Source: Psychromonas sp. SP041
GTDB lineage: Bacteria > Pseudomonadota > Gammaproteobacteria > Enterobacterales > Psychromonadaceae
NCBI RefSeq assembly: GCF_000470315.2
Contig: NZ_CBRF02000003.1
Coordinates: 117,050-181,049, forward strand
Length of the DNA: 64,000 nucleotides
Reading direction: 5' to 3'
In this document: piece after piece, positions 56,068-64,000 of the stretch
How positions within the stretch are numbered: position 1 is the first letter of the stretch
Layout: the number at the start of each line of letters is the position of its first letter
Program-made: the position numbers and the translations under genes
The notes under the pieces: generated by a model
Told to the model about the DNA's origin: nothing
What the model saw: only the letters and a program-made list of their open reading frames with translations
Databases searched by the model: none

Positions 56068-57498
56068 TTAAAATAAACGATTTAAACCATTTAATGCCGC
56101 AACTCGATATGCTTCGGCCATTGTTGGATAATTAAAGGTCGTATTAGCAAAATATTCAATCGTATTGCCTTCACCTTCTTGTTCCATGATCGCTTGTCCG
56201 ATATGAATAATCTCCGCCGCACGCTCTCCAAAACAATGAATGCCTAATATTTCTTTCGTTTCACGATGGAATAATATTTTCAAACTGCCCACATCAGATC
56301 CTAAAATTTGTGAACGCGCTAAATCTTTAAATTGTGCTCGGCCAACTTCATACGGTACTTGTTGCTGGGTGAGCATTTGCTCTGTTTTACCTACCGAACT
56401 AATTTCAGGAATGGTATAAATACCAGTAGGAATATCTTTAATAAGTTTTCTTTTACCTTCACCCGTAATAATCAAGTTTGCCGCTATTCGACCTTGATCA
56501 TACGCTGCACTTGCAAGACTCGGGTAACCGATAACATCGCCTACCGCATAAATATTATCAACCGATGTTTGGTAATGTTCATTAATCGCTAATTGGCCAC
56601 GGCTATCTGGTTTCAAACCTACTGCTTGTAAATTCAATAAATCAGTATTGCCTGTTCGACCGTTGGCATAAAGCAAACAATCTGCTTTCATTTTTTTACC
56701 TGATTTAAAATGGATTACAACCCCATCAGATGATGATTCTACTTTTTCATATTCTTCATCATGACGTAAAATCATGCCTGAATTTCTAAAATGGTAAGAT
56801 AAAGCATCTGACATTTCTGCATCTAAAAATGATAATAATCGATCTCGTGTATTTACTAAATCAGTCTTAACACCTAATCCTCTAAAGATTGAAGCATATT
56901 CACAGCCAATAACACCAGCACCATAAATAACAATATGCTGTGGTTGGTAGTCTAACGATAAAATCGTATCACTGTCATAAACATTAGCTGAATTAAAATC
57001 AATATCATCCGGGTGATAAGGGCGTGATCCTGTTGCAATAACAACATCTTTAGTTGTAATAACTTCTACAGACCCATCTGGATTTTTCACTTTTACTGAA
57101 TGCTTATCGACAAAAGATGCTTCACCAAAATGTAATGTACAGTTATTACGATTATAAAAACTACTACGCATTTTAACTTGTTTGCCGATTACTTGTGCCG
57201 TATGACGAAGCACATCGGCGAAAGTAAACTCTTGTTTTTGTGGGTAATTATTTGTAAATAACGCATTATTCTTCAGTTCAATCAACTGCGTTACACTATG
57301 ACGAAGTGCTTTTGAAGGAATCGTTCCCCAGTGAGTACAACCGCCGCCTATATCACGATACTTTTCAACTACTGCGACACGCTTACCTGCTTTTGCAAGC
57401 TTCATCGCCGAACCTTCTCCGCCTGGACCAGTACCAATAACAATGACATCATAATCGTAATTTACAGGAGCAGTTTTTTGATTCTTTGGAGTTGACAT
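56068..57498 (-). CDS. sthA: Soluble pyridine nucleotide transhydrogenase SthA
   Basis: A 476-residue flavoprotein that moves reducing equivalents between NADPH and NAD+, mainly reoxidising NADPH. FAD-binding [10 protein letters not shown] near the N-terminus, NAD(P)-binding [20 protein letters not shown], and [21 protein letters not shown] are typical of the disulfide reductase superfamily. In [16 protein letters not shown] only one cysteine of the usual redox pair is present, which is the SthA hallmark. Divergent from the yijD-like gene; E. coli has fabR and yijD beside sthA, but fabR is absent here. Confidence 0.95.
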   Translation of the reverse strand: MSTPKNQKTAPVNYDYDVIVIGTGPGGEGSAMKLAKAGKRVAVVEKYRDIGGGCTHWGTIPSKALRHSVTQLIELKNNALFTNNYPQKQEFTFADVLRHTAQVIGKQVKMRSSFYNRNNCTLHFGEASFVDKHSVKVKNPDGSVEVITTKDVVIATGSRPYHPDDIDFNSANVYDSDTILSLDYQPQHIVIYGAGVIGCEYASIFRGLGVKTDLVNTRDRLLSFLDAEMSDALSYHFRNSGMILRHDEEYEKVESSSDGVVIHFKSGKKMKADCLLYANGRTGNTDLLNLQAVGLKPDSRGQLAINEHYQTSVDNIYAVGDVIGYPSLASAAYDQGRIAANLIITGEGKRKLIKDIPTGIYTIPEISSVGKTEQMLTQQQVPYEVGRAQFKDLARSQILGSDVGSLKILFHRETKEILGIHCFGERAAEIIHIGQAIMEQEGEGNTIEYFANTTFNYPTMAEAYRVAALNGLNRLF

Positions 57499-57713
57499 TA
57501 GACGACCTCAAGTTGGAATATAACTTATATTAACAATTTGATAGCATTTGTCACACATTCTTACAACAAAGTTAGCGGTAAACCTTTTATAAATAGTCTA
57601 TTGTTATTGTTTAAGTATCTTTAACTTCTCACATACACTATAAATGTAAGAAATAGGTATTAGTTCATGTTATTTTTAGTTTTTAAAACAGTCACACTAA
57701 AGGAGTAATGACA

Positions 57714-58097
57714 ATGCAAGACAGCAACACATCTGCACAACAAGAGAGTAACATATCTATAAAATGGTTAATTTATGCTTTTTTAATAGGGTTATCGACA
57801 AATGCGTGTTTTTCCATTTTAACCATTTCTCAAGTAACCTTTTCTCTTTTTCCATTTTTCACGCTATTTTTTGCAATCAGTCACTTTTACCGTTTATATG
57901 TTCACGAAGCGAATAATGAAGGAAGCATCAGACCTGCATGGGCTGCATTTTTCATTGGATTATTTTCTTACTCAGCCTTCACTAGTGCTTTATACCCAGA
58001 ACTAGGCTCAAATTTTATATCTATCACTATCGCACTTATTTTGGCTATTTGGTTAATGTATAAAGTAATGTTTGGCGACAAACATTACTCTGCGTAA
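57714..58097 (+). CDS. yijD: YijD-like (DUF1422) inner-membrane protein
   Basis: 127 residues with four hydrophobic helices. Similar to E. coli YijD in length, helix layout, a SxNxxFxxL-type first helix, and the [13 protein letters not shown] segment before the last helix, matching EYPDIGSNFFPA there. Its location beside sthA supports the call. Function unknown. I start at ATG 57714 because AGGAG lies eight bases upstream; ATG 57708 would be only two bases from it. mgsA begins 22 bases downstream, so they are probably co-transcribed. Confidence 0.75.
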   Translation: MQDSNTSAQQESNISIKWLIYAFLIGLSTNACFSILTISQVTFSLFPFFTLFFAISHFYRLYVHEANNEGSIRPAWAAFFIGLFSYSAFTSALYPELGSNFISITIALILAIWLMYKVMFGDKHYSA

Positions 58098-58119
58098 TTG
58101 TTATATAAAAGGTAAAAAA

Positions 58120-58578
58120 ATGGATTATATTACTCGCAATATACCAAAATCTAAGAAGATCGCTTTAGTTGCACATGATCATATGAAAGAGTTATTAATT
58201 AACTGGGCTTCGAAAAGAACAGATCAATTAAAACAGCATGAACTGTTTGCGACAGGCACCACTGGTGTCTTGTTAACAAAACAAACAGGCTTGCCTGTAG
58301 AGTGTCTTTTATCGGGTCCGATGGGTGGAGATCAACAACTTGGTTCTAAAATAGCTGAGGGGAAACTCGATGCACTAATTTTTTTCTGGGACCCAATGAA
58401 TGCAGTACCACATGACACAGATGTGAAAGCACTTTTACGCTTAGCGGCAGTATGGAATATTCCTATTGCGACTAATATAGCAACAGCCGACTTTATTATG
58501 GACTCAGTTCATATTGATAAAGACTACGCTACACGTATTCCTGATTACCAAGGTTACTTGCTCGAACGTACACAATAG
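58120..58578 (+). CDS. mgsA: Methylglyoxal synthase MgsA
   Basis: 152 residues, identical in length to E. coli MgsA. Converts dihydroxyacetone phosphate to methylglyoxal and phosphate, a bypass of lower glycolysis under phosphate limitation or sugar overload. [18 protein letters not shown] and [27 protein letters not shown], with the catalytic aspartate, are clear, as is [16 protein letters not shown] start at ATG 58120 (AAAGG upstream); an in-frame extension to 58072 would run into the yijD-like gene. The detoxifying gloA is in the same window. Confidence 0.95.
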   Translation: MDYITRNIPKSKKIALVAHDHMKELLINWASKRTDQLKQHELFATGTTGVLLTKQTGLPVECLLSGPMGGDQQLGSKIAEGKLDALIFFWDPMNAVPHDTDVKALLRLAAVWNIPIATNIATADFIMDSVHIDKDYATRIPDYQGYLLERTQ

Positions 58579-58593
58579 ACCTTGGAGATTGAC

Positions 58594-59694
58594 GTGCAAA
58601 GCTTAACAGATATTTATATTTACCCAATAAAATCCACTAAAGGTGTGCAGTTACCTCAAACGTTTGTTGAAGAGAAAGGTTTGAAGGATGATAGACGTTA
58701 CATGTTAGTGGATCTTGATGGCCAATTTATCACTGGACGTACTCACCCTCAATTAACTCAGGTGAACATAGAGTTTTCCAGAAAAGGCTTATTTGTTAGT
58801 GCCCCTAATCAAACAAGTTTTTATATCCAACAAGAAGACTTTACAGAACAAACATTAACCGTTGATATTTGGTCTGACACTTTACAGGCACAACATTGCC
58901 ATGCAGATTATGATCGTTGGTTTTCAACGTTTCTAAAGCAAGATTGCAAACTTGTTTATTTTTCTGATAGCAGTATGCGTTGTGTTAAAAACAAACAAAC
59001 TCAAGTTAGTTTTGCTGATGGTTATCCACTATTAATCATTAACCAAGCATCGGTTGATCAACTAAACACTCACTTAGAAACGCCTGTTAGTGCCTTACAC
59101 TTTCGACCTAATTTAATCGTCAGAGGAGATGCTCCTTTTATTGAAGATAATTGGGCTCGCATTAAGATAGGAGAAGTAGAATTTGAGGTTAGTAAACCTT
59201 GTTCTCGTTGTATTTTTACTAATGTTGACCCTAAGACTGGTATTGCAGATCTCGAACAGCCGCTTAAAACTCTTGCCCAATTTAGATTCCATGAAGGTGA
59301 AATCGATTTCGGACAAAATTTAATACCGTTAAATGAAGGTATGATCCGTAATGGTGACCCAGTACAAGTACTGGAGACGAAAGAAGCGCCTGTATATCAC
59401 TCAATGATCAACGACCTAGAAAGCAATAAAAAAGAAGTGAAGATACACTTTTCAGTGACTGATATTGAAGTGACAGGAAACAATCAACAACCTTTATTAG
59501 ACCAAGCTGAGCTTGCTGGTGTTAATATTCCATTTTCATGCAGAGGGGGTAAGTGTGGTCGTTGTAAAACGAAATTATTGTCCGGTGAGGTTAATGTGTT
59601 AAATAACCAAGGTTTGTTTGCAGAAGACATTGCAGCGGGTTATGTATTAGCTTGTAGTTGTATTCCAACATCAGATATTAGCATCGAGCATTAA
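58594..59694 (+). CDS. ycbX: YcbX-like MOSC protein with C-terminal 2Fe-2S ferredoxin domain
   Basis: 366 residues from GTG 58594, chosen because GGAG lies seven bases upstream and MQSLTDIYIYPIKSTKG matches YcbX N-termini; TTG 58582 is in frame. The N-terminal beta-barrel/MOSC region (to about 265) includes the FEVSKPCSRCIFTNVDPKTG motif with the molybdenum-binding cysteine. The C-terminal ferredoxin has CRGGKCGRCKTKLLSGEV and CSC. YcbX reduces N-hydroxylated compounds using a molybdenum cofactor in E. coli. It lies 15 bases after mgsA, so the three genes may form an operon. Confidence 0.88.
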   Translation: MQSLTDIYIYPIKSTKGVQLPQTFVEEKGLKDDRRYMLVDLDGQFITGRTHPQLTQVNIEFSRKGLFVSAPNQTSFYIQQEDFTEQTLTVDIWSDTLQAQHCHADYDRWFSTFLKQDCKLVYFSDSSMRCVKNKQTQVSFADGYPLLIINQASVDQLNTHLETPVSALHFRPNLIVRGDAPFIEDNWARIKIGEVEFEVSKPCSRCIFTNVDPKTGIADLEQPLKTLAQFRFHEGEIDFGQNLIPLNEGMIRNGDPVQVLETKEAPVYHSMINDLESNKKEVKIHFSVTDIEVTGNNQQPLLDQAELAGVNIPFSCRGGKCGRCKTKLLSGEVNVLNNQGLFAEDIAAGYVLACSCIPTSDISIEH

Positions 59695-59704
59695 TACTTA
59701 AAAA

Positions 59705-59753
59705 ATTCTAATCACTCTTTAATACTTTATATTGATTAGGGAGTGATTAGAAT
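59705..59753. terminator. Inverted repeat between ycbX and miaE
   Basis: ATTCTAATCACTC and its exact complement flank a 23-base loop. Outer bases are A/T-rich (AAAA before, AATAAT after). A possible bidirectional terminator of these convergent genes, weaker because of the large loop. Confidence 0.5.
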
Positions 59754-59786
59754 AATGATTATAATAGTGACTAGGTTTCATAGCAG

Positions 59787-60545
59787 CTATGTAGGGCATC
59801 CACTATGAAACTTAAAGTCATCATCATAACTACTGATTAACTCCCCTTCCAATTTCCCAAGAAATTGAATTCGCTCAGAGATATCCTTACCTGCTATTTG
59901 CTCTGCTAATGATAAGTAATCTTGATAGTGACGGGCTTCTGAACGTAATAACGAAAGGTAAAATTTATTTAAAATGGGATCTAAATGTGGTGCAATTTTA
60001 GCAAATCGCTCACAAGATCTCGCTTCAATATAAGCACTACAAATAAGCTTATCAATTAATGTATCCGGCTCATGTGTGGTGACATGCTTCAATAACTCTC
60101 TTGCATAGCGGCTAGAACCGACAAAATGAAAAGTGATATCTCGTGCCTGCATAATTTCTACAACTTGATAAAAATGGTGCAACTCTTCTTTAATTAACAA
60201 GATCATTTTATCAATCAAATCTTGCCCATAAGCAGTATTTGCTTTGGCGACTATTTTTTTAGATAAACTATTACTCGCTAACGTTTTCCAATCTCCTTGC
60301 TTACGATAAACAAAGTCATTGTAAGGCGTTAACCACGCCATTAGTGCATTATCACTTTCTTTATCTACAGCATAACGACGAACTAATAGCATCGCCGTTT
60401 GTGCTGCTTTTAACTCACAGATCATATGATCAACTAATAACGCCGATTGATTCTCAGCAAGCTTAGCTTTATCGACCCAAGCTTGCGGTGTCTCTACATG
60501 GAGAAACTGTTTAATCGGTGCTAACAATTGTTCATCTGCGTGCAT
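59787..60545 (-). CDS. miaE: tRNA-(ms2io6A37) monooxygenase MiaE
   Basis: A 252-residue diiron enzyme that hydroxylates ms2i6A37 to ms2io6A in tRNAs reading UNN codons, an oxygen-dependent modification seen in Salmonella and relatives but missing from E. coli K-12. Ferritin-like four-helix bundle with ligands in DHMICELKAAQTAM, KEELHHFYQVVEIM and ARSCERF and RSEARHYQDYL. Full length. The ATG directly abuts the stop of the upstream SNF2 helicase (TAAATG on the minus strand), so translation is coupled. miaA and miaB are not in the window. Confidence 0.93.
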   Translation of the reverse strand: MHADEQLLAPIKQFLHVETPQAWVDKAKLAENQSALLVDHMICELKAAQTAMLLVRRYAVDKESDNALMAWLTPYNDFVYRKQGDWKTLASNSLSKKIVAKANTAYGQDLIDKMILLIKEELHHFYQVVEIMQARDITFHFVGSSRYARELLKHVTTHEPDTLIDKLICSAYIEARSCERFAKIAPHLDPILNKFYLSLLRSEARHYQDYLSLAEQIAGKDISERIQFLGKLEGELISSYDDDFKFHSGCPT

Positions 60546-63500
60546 TTAATAACGCTCAAATAATTTTAAGAGTGCATCACTGTTATCAGGAGCAAAGTTT
60601 TCTTCTTGCTCTTTACCATACACGCTGTCAGCTAATTTTTGCTTACGAGACTGTAATGCTAAAACACGTTCTTCAACCGTTTCTTCACAAATCAATTTAT
60701 AAACAAACACCGGTTTATCTTGTCCAATTCGATACGCACGGTCAGTCGCTTGGTTTTCTACCGCAGGATTCCACCATGGGTCATAATGAATAACGGTGTC
60801 CGCAGCGGTTAAGTTAAGGCCTACACCACCCGCTTTTAATGAGATTAAGAAGACAGGTACATTACCTCCTTGGAACTTCTCAATCACTTCGCTTCGATTA
60901 CGAGTTTGTCCTGTTAATTTAACAAAATCGATTCCTTTTTCCAGTAACGCTTCTTCAATTAACCCTAGCATTTGTGCAAATTGAGAGAAGATAAGAATAC
61001 GTCGACCTTCTTCAACCATCTCTGGCACGATGTCCATTAAAAAGTCTAACTTAGCAGAACTCTTAATTTGTTTTGCATGCTCTAACTTCACTAAACGCGG
61101 GTCACAACAAGCTTGGCGTAATTTTAATAGAGCATCTAAAAACTCAATACGACTTCTTGCCATGCCTTTTTCACGTAATAAATCACGTACTTTTGCTTCC
61201 ATCGTAATACGAATGCTTTCATATAATGTACGTTGATCATTTTGCAGTGCAATTTTATGAATAATTTCAGTTTTAGCTGGTAGCTCTTTAGCAACATCGT
61301 CTTTTGTTCGACGCAATAAGAAAGGTTTGGTTTTTTGAATTAACCATTGTTGAATTTGTTGATTACCCTCACCTTCAATGCCTTTACGGTAAACGCGGTT
61401 GAAAGTGCTATATGAACCTAAGAATCCAGGCATCAAGAAATCAAACAAAGACCATAGTTCACCTAAATGGTTTTCCATCGGTGTACCTGTTAAACATAAG
61501 CGCTGTTTAGCATCGATCAACTTGATACTTTTAGTCATTTTTGCGAGTGGATTTTTGATGGTTTGTGCTTCATCTAATATCAGGTCAGAAAAAGAAAAAT
61601 CAGCAAACTCTTTAAAATCACGAGCAATCAGAGGATAAGTCGTTATAACAAGATCGTAGTCATTAATATCTTTAAAGAATTGATGACGGCTAACACCATG
61701 CAACACTAATACTTTTAAATCAGGTGTAAATTTAATCGCTTCGCTTAACCAGTTACCGACTAACGAAGTAGGACAAATAACCATGGCAGGCAATGTTAAT
61801 AATTGCTGCTGCTTTTTATATAATAAATAAGCGAGCGTTTGTACTGTTTTACCTAGCCCCATATCATCGGCGAGTACACCAGAGAAACCATATTCATTTA
61901 AGAACATTAGCCAATTAAGGCCCTCTTTTTGATAGTCTCGTAACTCTGCAACGAGCCCTTCAGGAGTCGGTATTTCTTGGATACCACTAAAACTAGCTAA
62001 TTTTTTTGCTAAATTTTGTACGTGTTCACCACCAACCCAACGATTAATGTCAGGTAACTGGGCTAATAATGCAGCTTGGTTTTGTGGTAGATTAATCTTA
62101 CTTTCATTAACCTCCCCAAGCTCTTGCAAAATAGATAAAATCGGTTGGATAGATTCACGCTTAACACGTAATGGACGTCCATTGCCCTGTGCTAACAAGA
62201 TATCGTAATTATTCTGCTGCCAATCTTCATTACTGCGAAGCCACTCTAATAACAGAGGTAATAGCTCAATACGCTTACCTTCAACTTCTATCGACACACC
62301 TAAATCAAACCAGTTGCCTTTTTCATCGATAGCAATATCAATACTATCAACCTGCTGGCTCTGTAAAGCTAAATCTTTAGCAATATCAAACTGCCAACCT
62401 AATACTTCTAAACGTGCTTTATGTGCGGTTAATAAAGACAACCATTGGAACTCTTGAGAGCCACCTAATTCAGGCGGTAAAATCCCCTGTACATCTTTAC
62501 TAACGGTGTATTTTGGATCGTACATGTAAACATCAAGCAAACATAAATCATTAAACTCATTAAGCGCTAACACTTCAGCCTCAATATCACGAGTAATACT
62601 GACGATTTGGCTTTTATGCATGTATTGATTACGTTGTTTATCTTCTAGAATACTTGGTGTTAATAGCAGATCACCGTATTTGAAATATAAACGGCCTAAA
62701 AATAAAGGCTGAGACTTGATTGTTTGTACATCTAACTTAAAAATAACCTGTAGTTTTTCGTCTATAGGCTGAATATCGTAATGTTGTGGATTAGGTAAAA
62801 CGTCTTGTGAAAAGCCTAATGACACTTCTTGTGTGAAGTGCGCACATTGCTCTTCACCAAGTGGCGGCGTTTGTAATAGAGAGAGTAACCAATCACGATT
62901 AAAATGCGTTTCAATTTCGCCAACTTGATGGCGCGTTAAATCATAAAAATAAGGTTTAGGCGTAGGAATTAATAACCATTCTTCGCAATCCTCTAAATTG
63001 ACTGTTAATTGTTTTAGATCATCTTCAATTGACTGCCACTCGAGCTTCATTGGGCGTGAATTAGAAATTGTTATTTTCTGTTCTAAATGCTCCCAAAAAC
63101 AGCGCCCTGTTTCTAATATTTTTTGTAAAGCAAGTAAGTCGAGCTCTGTTTTGATATAAGTCTTACCTAATTTAGCCGCTCGCCCTTCTTTGGTTAATAA
63201 AAGACGTAGTATTTCTACATCGACATCTTCAACCCACTTGAAGCTTTCCATCCAACTTTCATTGTCTGCGACGGAGACTAAATCTTTTTCACTAAACACA
63301 TGCGTATTTTCACTTTTCAAAAAACGCACGGTGCCATATTCGACTTTTATATAACGATGTTCATGATTAAGTACTTTCTTATCAAAAGAAAAACGGAAAT
63401 GACCTTGGTAAGCAGATGCTCTTATTTTTGCAGGAGCCGCCGCTTTTCCATTTAACATCTCATACCAAGTTTGGTAACTATTTTCGACGTTATAATTTGG

Positions 63501-63788
63501 AGTATCTGCTTGATAAGCTAATAATAAAGCCACAGCATGCTTACAGTTCCATCCCACAGGGCAAGAACAAGTGCTATGAATTATAAAACCACCTTTATTA
63601 GAAGGCTTTATTGACGCTTTAGTTTTATAAGGCGTTTCATGACTTCCTTTCACTAGCCCAACAAGAGCCTTACTCGATTCATCATAATCGCAGGCTAATA
63701 CTCGACTTTCTTTAAAATAAAGGGTGCCTCGATCAATAATGTTACGACCAAAACTTGTAGAAATATCTTGCTGAGTTACTTTAGGCAT
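60546..63788 (-). CDS. SWIM-zinc-finger SNF2-family helicase
   Basis: 1080 residues. A SWIM zinc finger (CSCPVGWNCKH, near 75-85) opens the protein. A long central region (about 100-610) carries SNF2-helicase-associated sequence. The SNF2 ATPase motor follows: DDMGLGKTVQTLAYLL, DEAQTIKNP, LTGTPMENHLGELWSLFDFL, then LKAGGVGLNLTAADTVIHYDPWWNPAVENQATDRAYRIGQ. It resembles HepA-type bacterial SNF2 proteins rather than RapA, whose N-terminal Tudor-like domains are absent. Likely a DNA translocase acting on DNA-bound complexes; the target is unknown. It directly precedes miaE and lies just left of an IS30-like end. Confidence 0.9.
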   Translation of the reverse strand: MPKVTQQDISTSFGRNIIDRGTLYFKESRVLACDYDESSKALVGLVKGSHETPYKTKASIKPSNKGGFIIHSTCSCPVGWNCKHAVALLLAYQADTPNYNVENSYQTWYEMLNGKAAAPAKIRASAYQGHFRFSFDKKVLNHEHRYIKVEYGTVRFLKSENTHVFSEKDLVSVADNESWMESFKWVEDVDVEILRLLLTKEGRAAKLGKTYIKTELDLLALQKILETGRCFWEHLEQKITISNSRPMKLEWQSIEDDLKQLTVNLEDCEEWLLIPTPKPYFYDLTRHQVGEIETHFNRDWLLSLLQTPPLGEEQCAHFTQEVSLGFSQDVLPNPQHYDIQPIDEKLQVIFKLDVQTIKSQPLFLGRLYFKYGDLLLTPSILEDKQRNQYMHKSQIVSITRDIEAEVLALNEFNDLCLLDVYMYDPKYTVSKDVQGILPPELGGSQEFQWLSLLTAHKARLEVLGWQFDIAKDLALQSQQVDSIDIAIDEKGNWFDLGVSIEVEGKRIELLPLLLEWLRSNEDWQQNNYDILLAQGNGRPLRVKRESIQPILSILQELGEVNESKINLPQNQAALLAQLPDINRWVGGEHVQNLAKKLASFSGIQEIPTPEGLVAELRDYQKEGLNWLMFLNEYGFSGVLADDMGLGKTVQTLAYLLYKKQQQLLTLPAMVICPTSLVGNWLSEAIKFTPDLKVLVLHGVSRHQFFKDINDYDLVITTYPLIARDFKEFADFSFSDLILDEAQTIKNPLAKMTKSIKLIDAKQRLCLTGTPMENHLGELWSLFDFLMPGFLGSYSTFNRVYRKGIEGEGNQQIQQWLIQKTKPFLLRRTKDDVAKELPAKTEIIHKIALQNDQRTLYESIRITMEAKVRDLLREKGMARSRIEFLDALLKLRQACCDPRLVKLEHAKQIKSSAKLDFLMDIVPEMVEEGRRILIFSQFAQMLGLIEEALLEKGIDFVKLTGQTRNRSEVIEKFQGGNVPVFLISLKAGGVGLNLTAADTVIHYDPWWNPAVENQATDRAYRIGQDKPVFVYKLICEETVEERVLALQSRKQKLADSVYGKEQEENFAPDNSDALLKLFERY

Positions 63789-63869
63789 CGGAAAAAACCA
63801 TCTAAAAAACGGATCGTTAATGATAAAGAGATAGTAAGCATAAATAAAGCATTAATCACACAATTCAAA

Positions 63870-64000
63870 AATGAGGCAGATTCAAGTCTGAAGTGCATAA
63901 CGACTAAACAGCTATAGCTGCCATATGTTCAGCCATTAATTTGGCTGGCGTATTGTAATCTAATTTCTTTCTTGGTCTTTCATTGAGTTTCACTATTACA
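63870..64000. mobile_element. IS30-like insertion sequence, truncated by the window edge
   Basis: Contains the 3' end of a transposase gene on the minus strand. A probable terminal inverted repeat lies around 63875-63897 (GATTCAAGTCTGAAGTGC), placed as expected just outside the transposase stop. The exact boundary and target duplication cannot be fixed from one end. The element begins roughly 80 bases upstream of the SWIM-SNF2 start codon. Confidence 0.6.
63904..64000 (-). CDS. IS30-family transposase, C-terminal fragment
   Basis: The minus-strand frame ends in TAG at 63904-63906 and runs off the right edge. The visible 31 residues include LNERPRKKLDYNTP, the well-known C-terminal signature of IS30-type (DDE) transposases, then AKLMAEHMAAIAV. 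Upstream catalytic residues are outside the window, so completeness is unknown. Confidence 0.75.
   Translation of the reverse strand, partial: VIVKLNERPRKKLDYNTPAKLMAEHMAAIAV

Noticed and set aside
1..64000. tRNA, rRNA, CRISPR or phage attachment features
   Set aside because: No cloverleaf-like, spacer-repeat or integrase-linked sequence was recognised by reading; a tRNAscan or CRISPR search could still find something missed.

Overview
This is an AT-rich chromosomal window from a gammaproteobacterium. Gene content and order are closest to the Alteromonadales/Vibrionales side of the class, and a Psychromonas-like marine bacterium is my best guess. The guess rests on protein character, on E. 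coli/Vibrio-type gene order, and on short interspersed repeats with TNATACCAAT ends. No rRNA, tRNA, CRISPR array or prophage was seen. Nearly everything is housekeeping; the only clear transposon is a cut-off IS30-like element at the right edge.

Left part (1-13 kb): the 3' end of nfo (endonuclease IV), spoT (ppGpp metabolism), a META-domain lipoprotein, an orphan small protein and a YdjM-like membrane protein. Gene-poor stretches here carry three MITE-like repeats. Then, on the minus strand, come recQ and a plsB-rhodanese-yigZ-trkH-hemG run that partly matches E. coli yigZ-trkH-hemG.

13-24 kb: dgkA (divergent from plsB), dnaB, menC-menE (menaquinone), a membrane PAS/GGDEF protein with a degenerate catalytic site, an LpxL-type lipid A acyltransferase, and glnE. 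24-26.4 kb: a yjfI-yjfJ-yjfK cluster (PspA-like membrane stress) followed by an unrecognised small protein that may contain two ribbon-helix-helix-like units.

26.5-39 kb: a minimal chemotaxis transducer, then the E. coli-like order ygiF-ygiM-cca-uppP-folB-plsY. Into that order are set a DUF47-Pit phosphate transporter pair, an exeA-exeB (GspAB) pair and folK. 39-40 kb: cytochrome c5 and glyoxalase I.

40-56 kb: the classical block trpS-gph-rpe-dam-damX-aroB-aroK-pilQPONM (all minus strand), divergent mrcA, then yrfG and nudE. It joins shikimate synthesis, Dam methylation/cell division, type IV pilus assembly and peptidoglycan synthesis. 56-64 kb: sthA, yijD-like, mgsA, a MOSC-ferredoxin protein, miaE, a large SWIM-SNF2 helicase, and the IS30-like fragment.

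Intrinsic terminators are conspicuous at almost every convergent gene junction. I found no clearly new multi-gene defence or mobile system. The best leads are the small gene after yjfK, the degenerate GGDEF protein with a Cys cluster, the SWIM-SNF2/miaE pair beside an IS, and several unexplained intergenic repeats.
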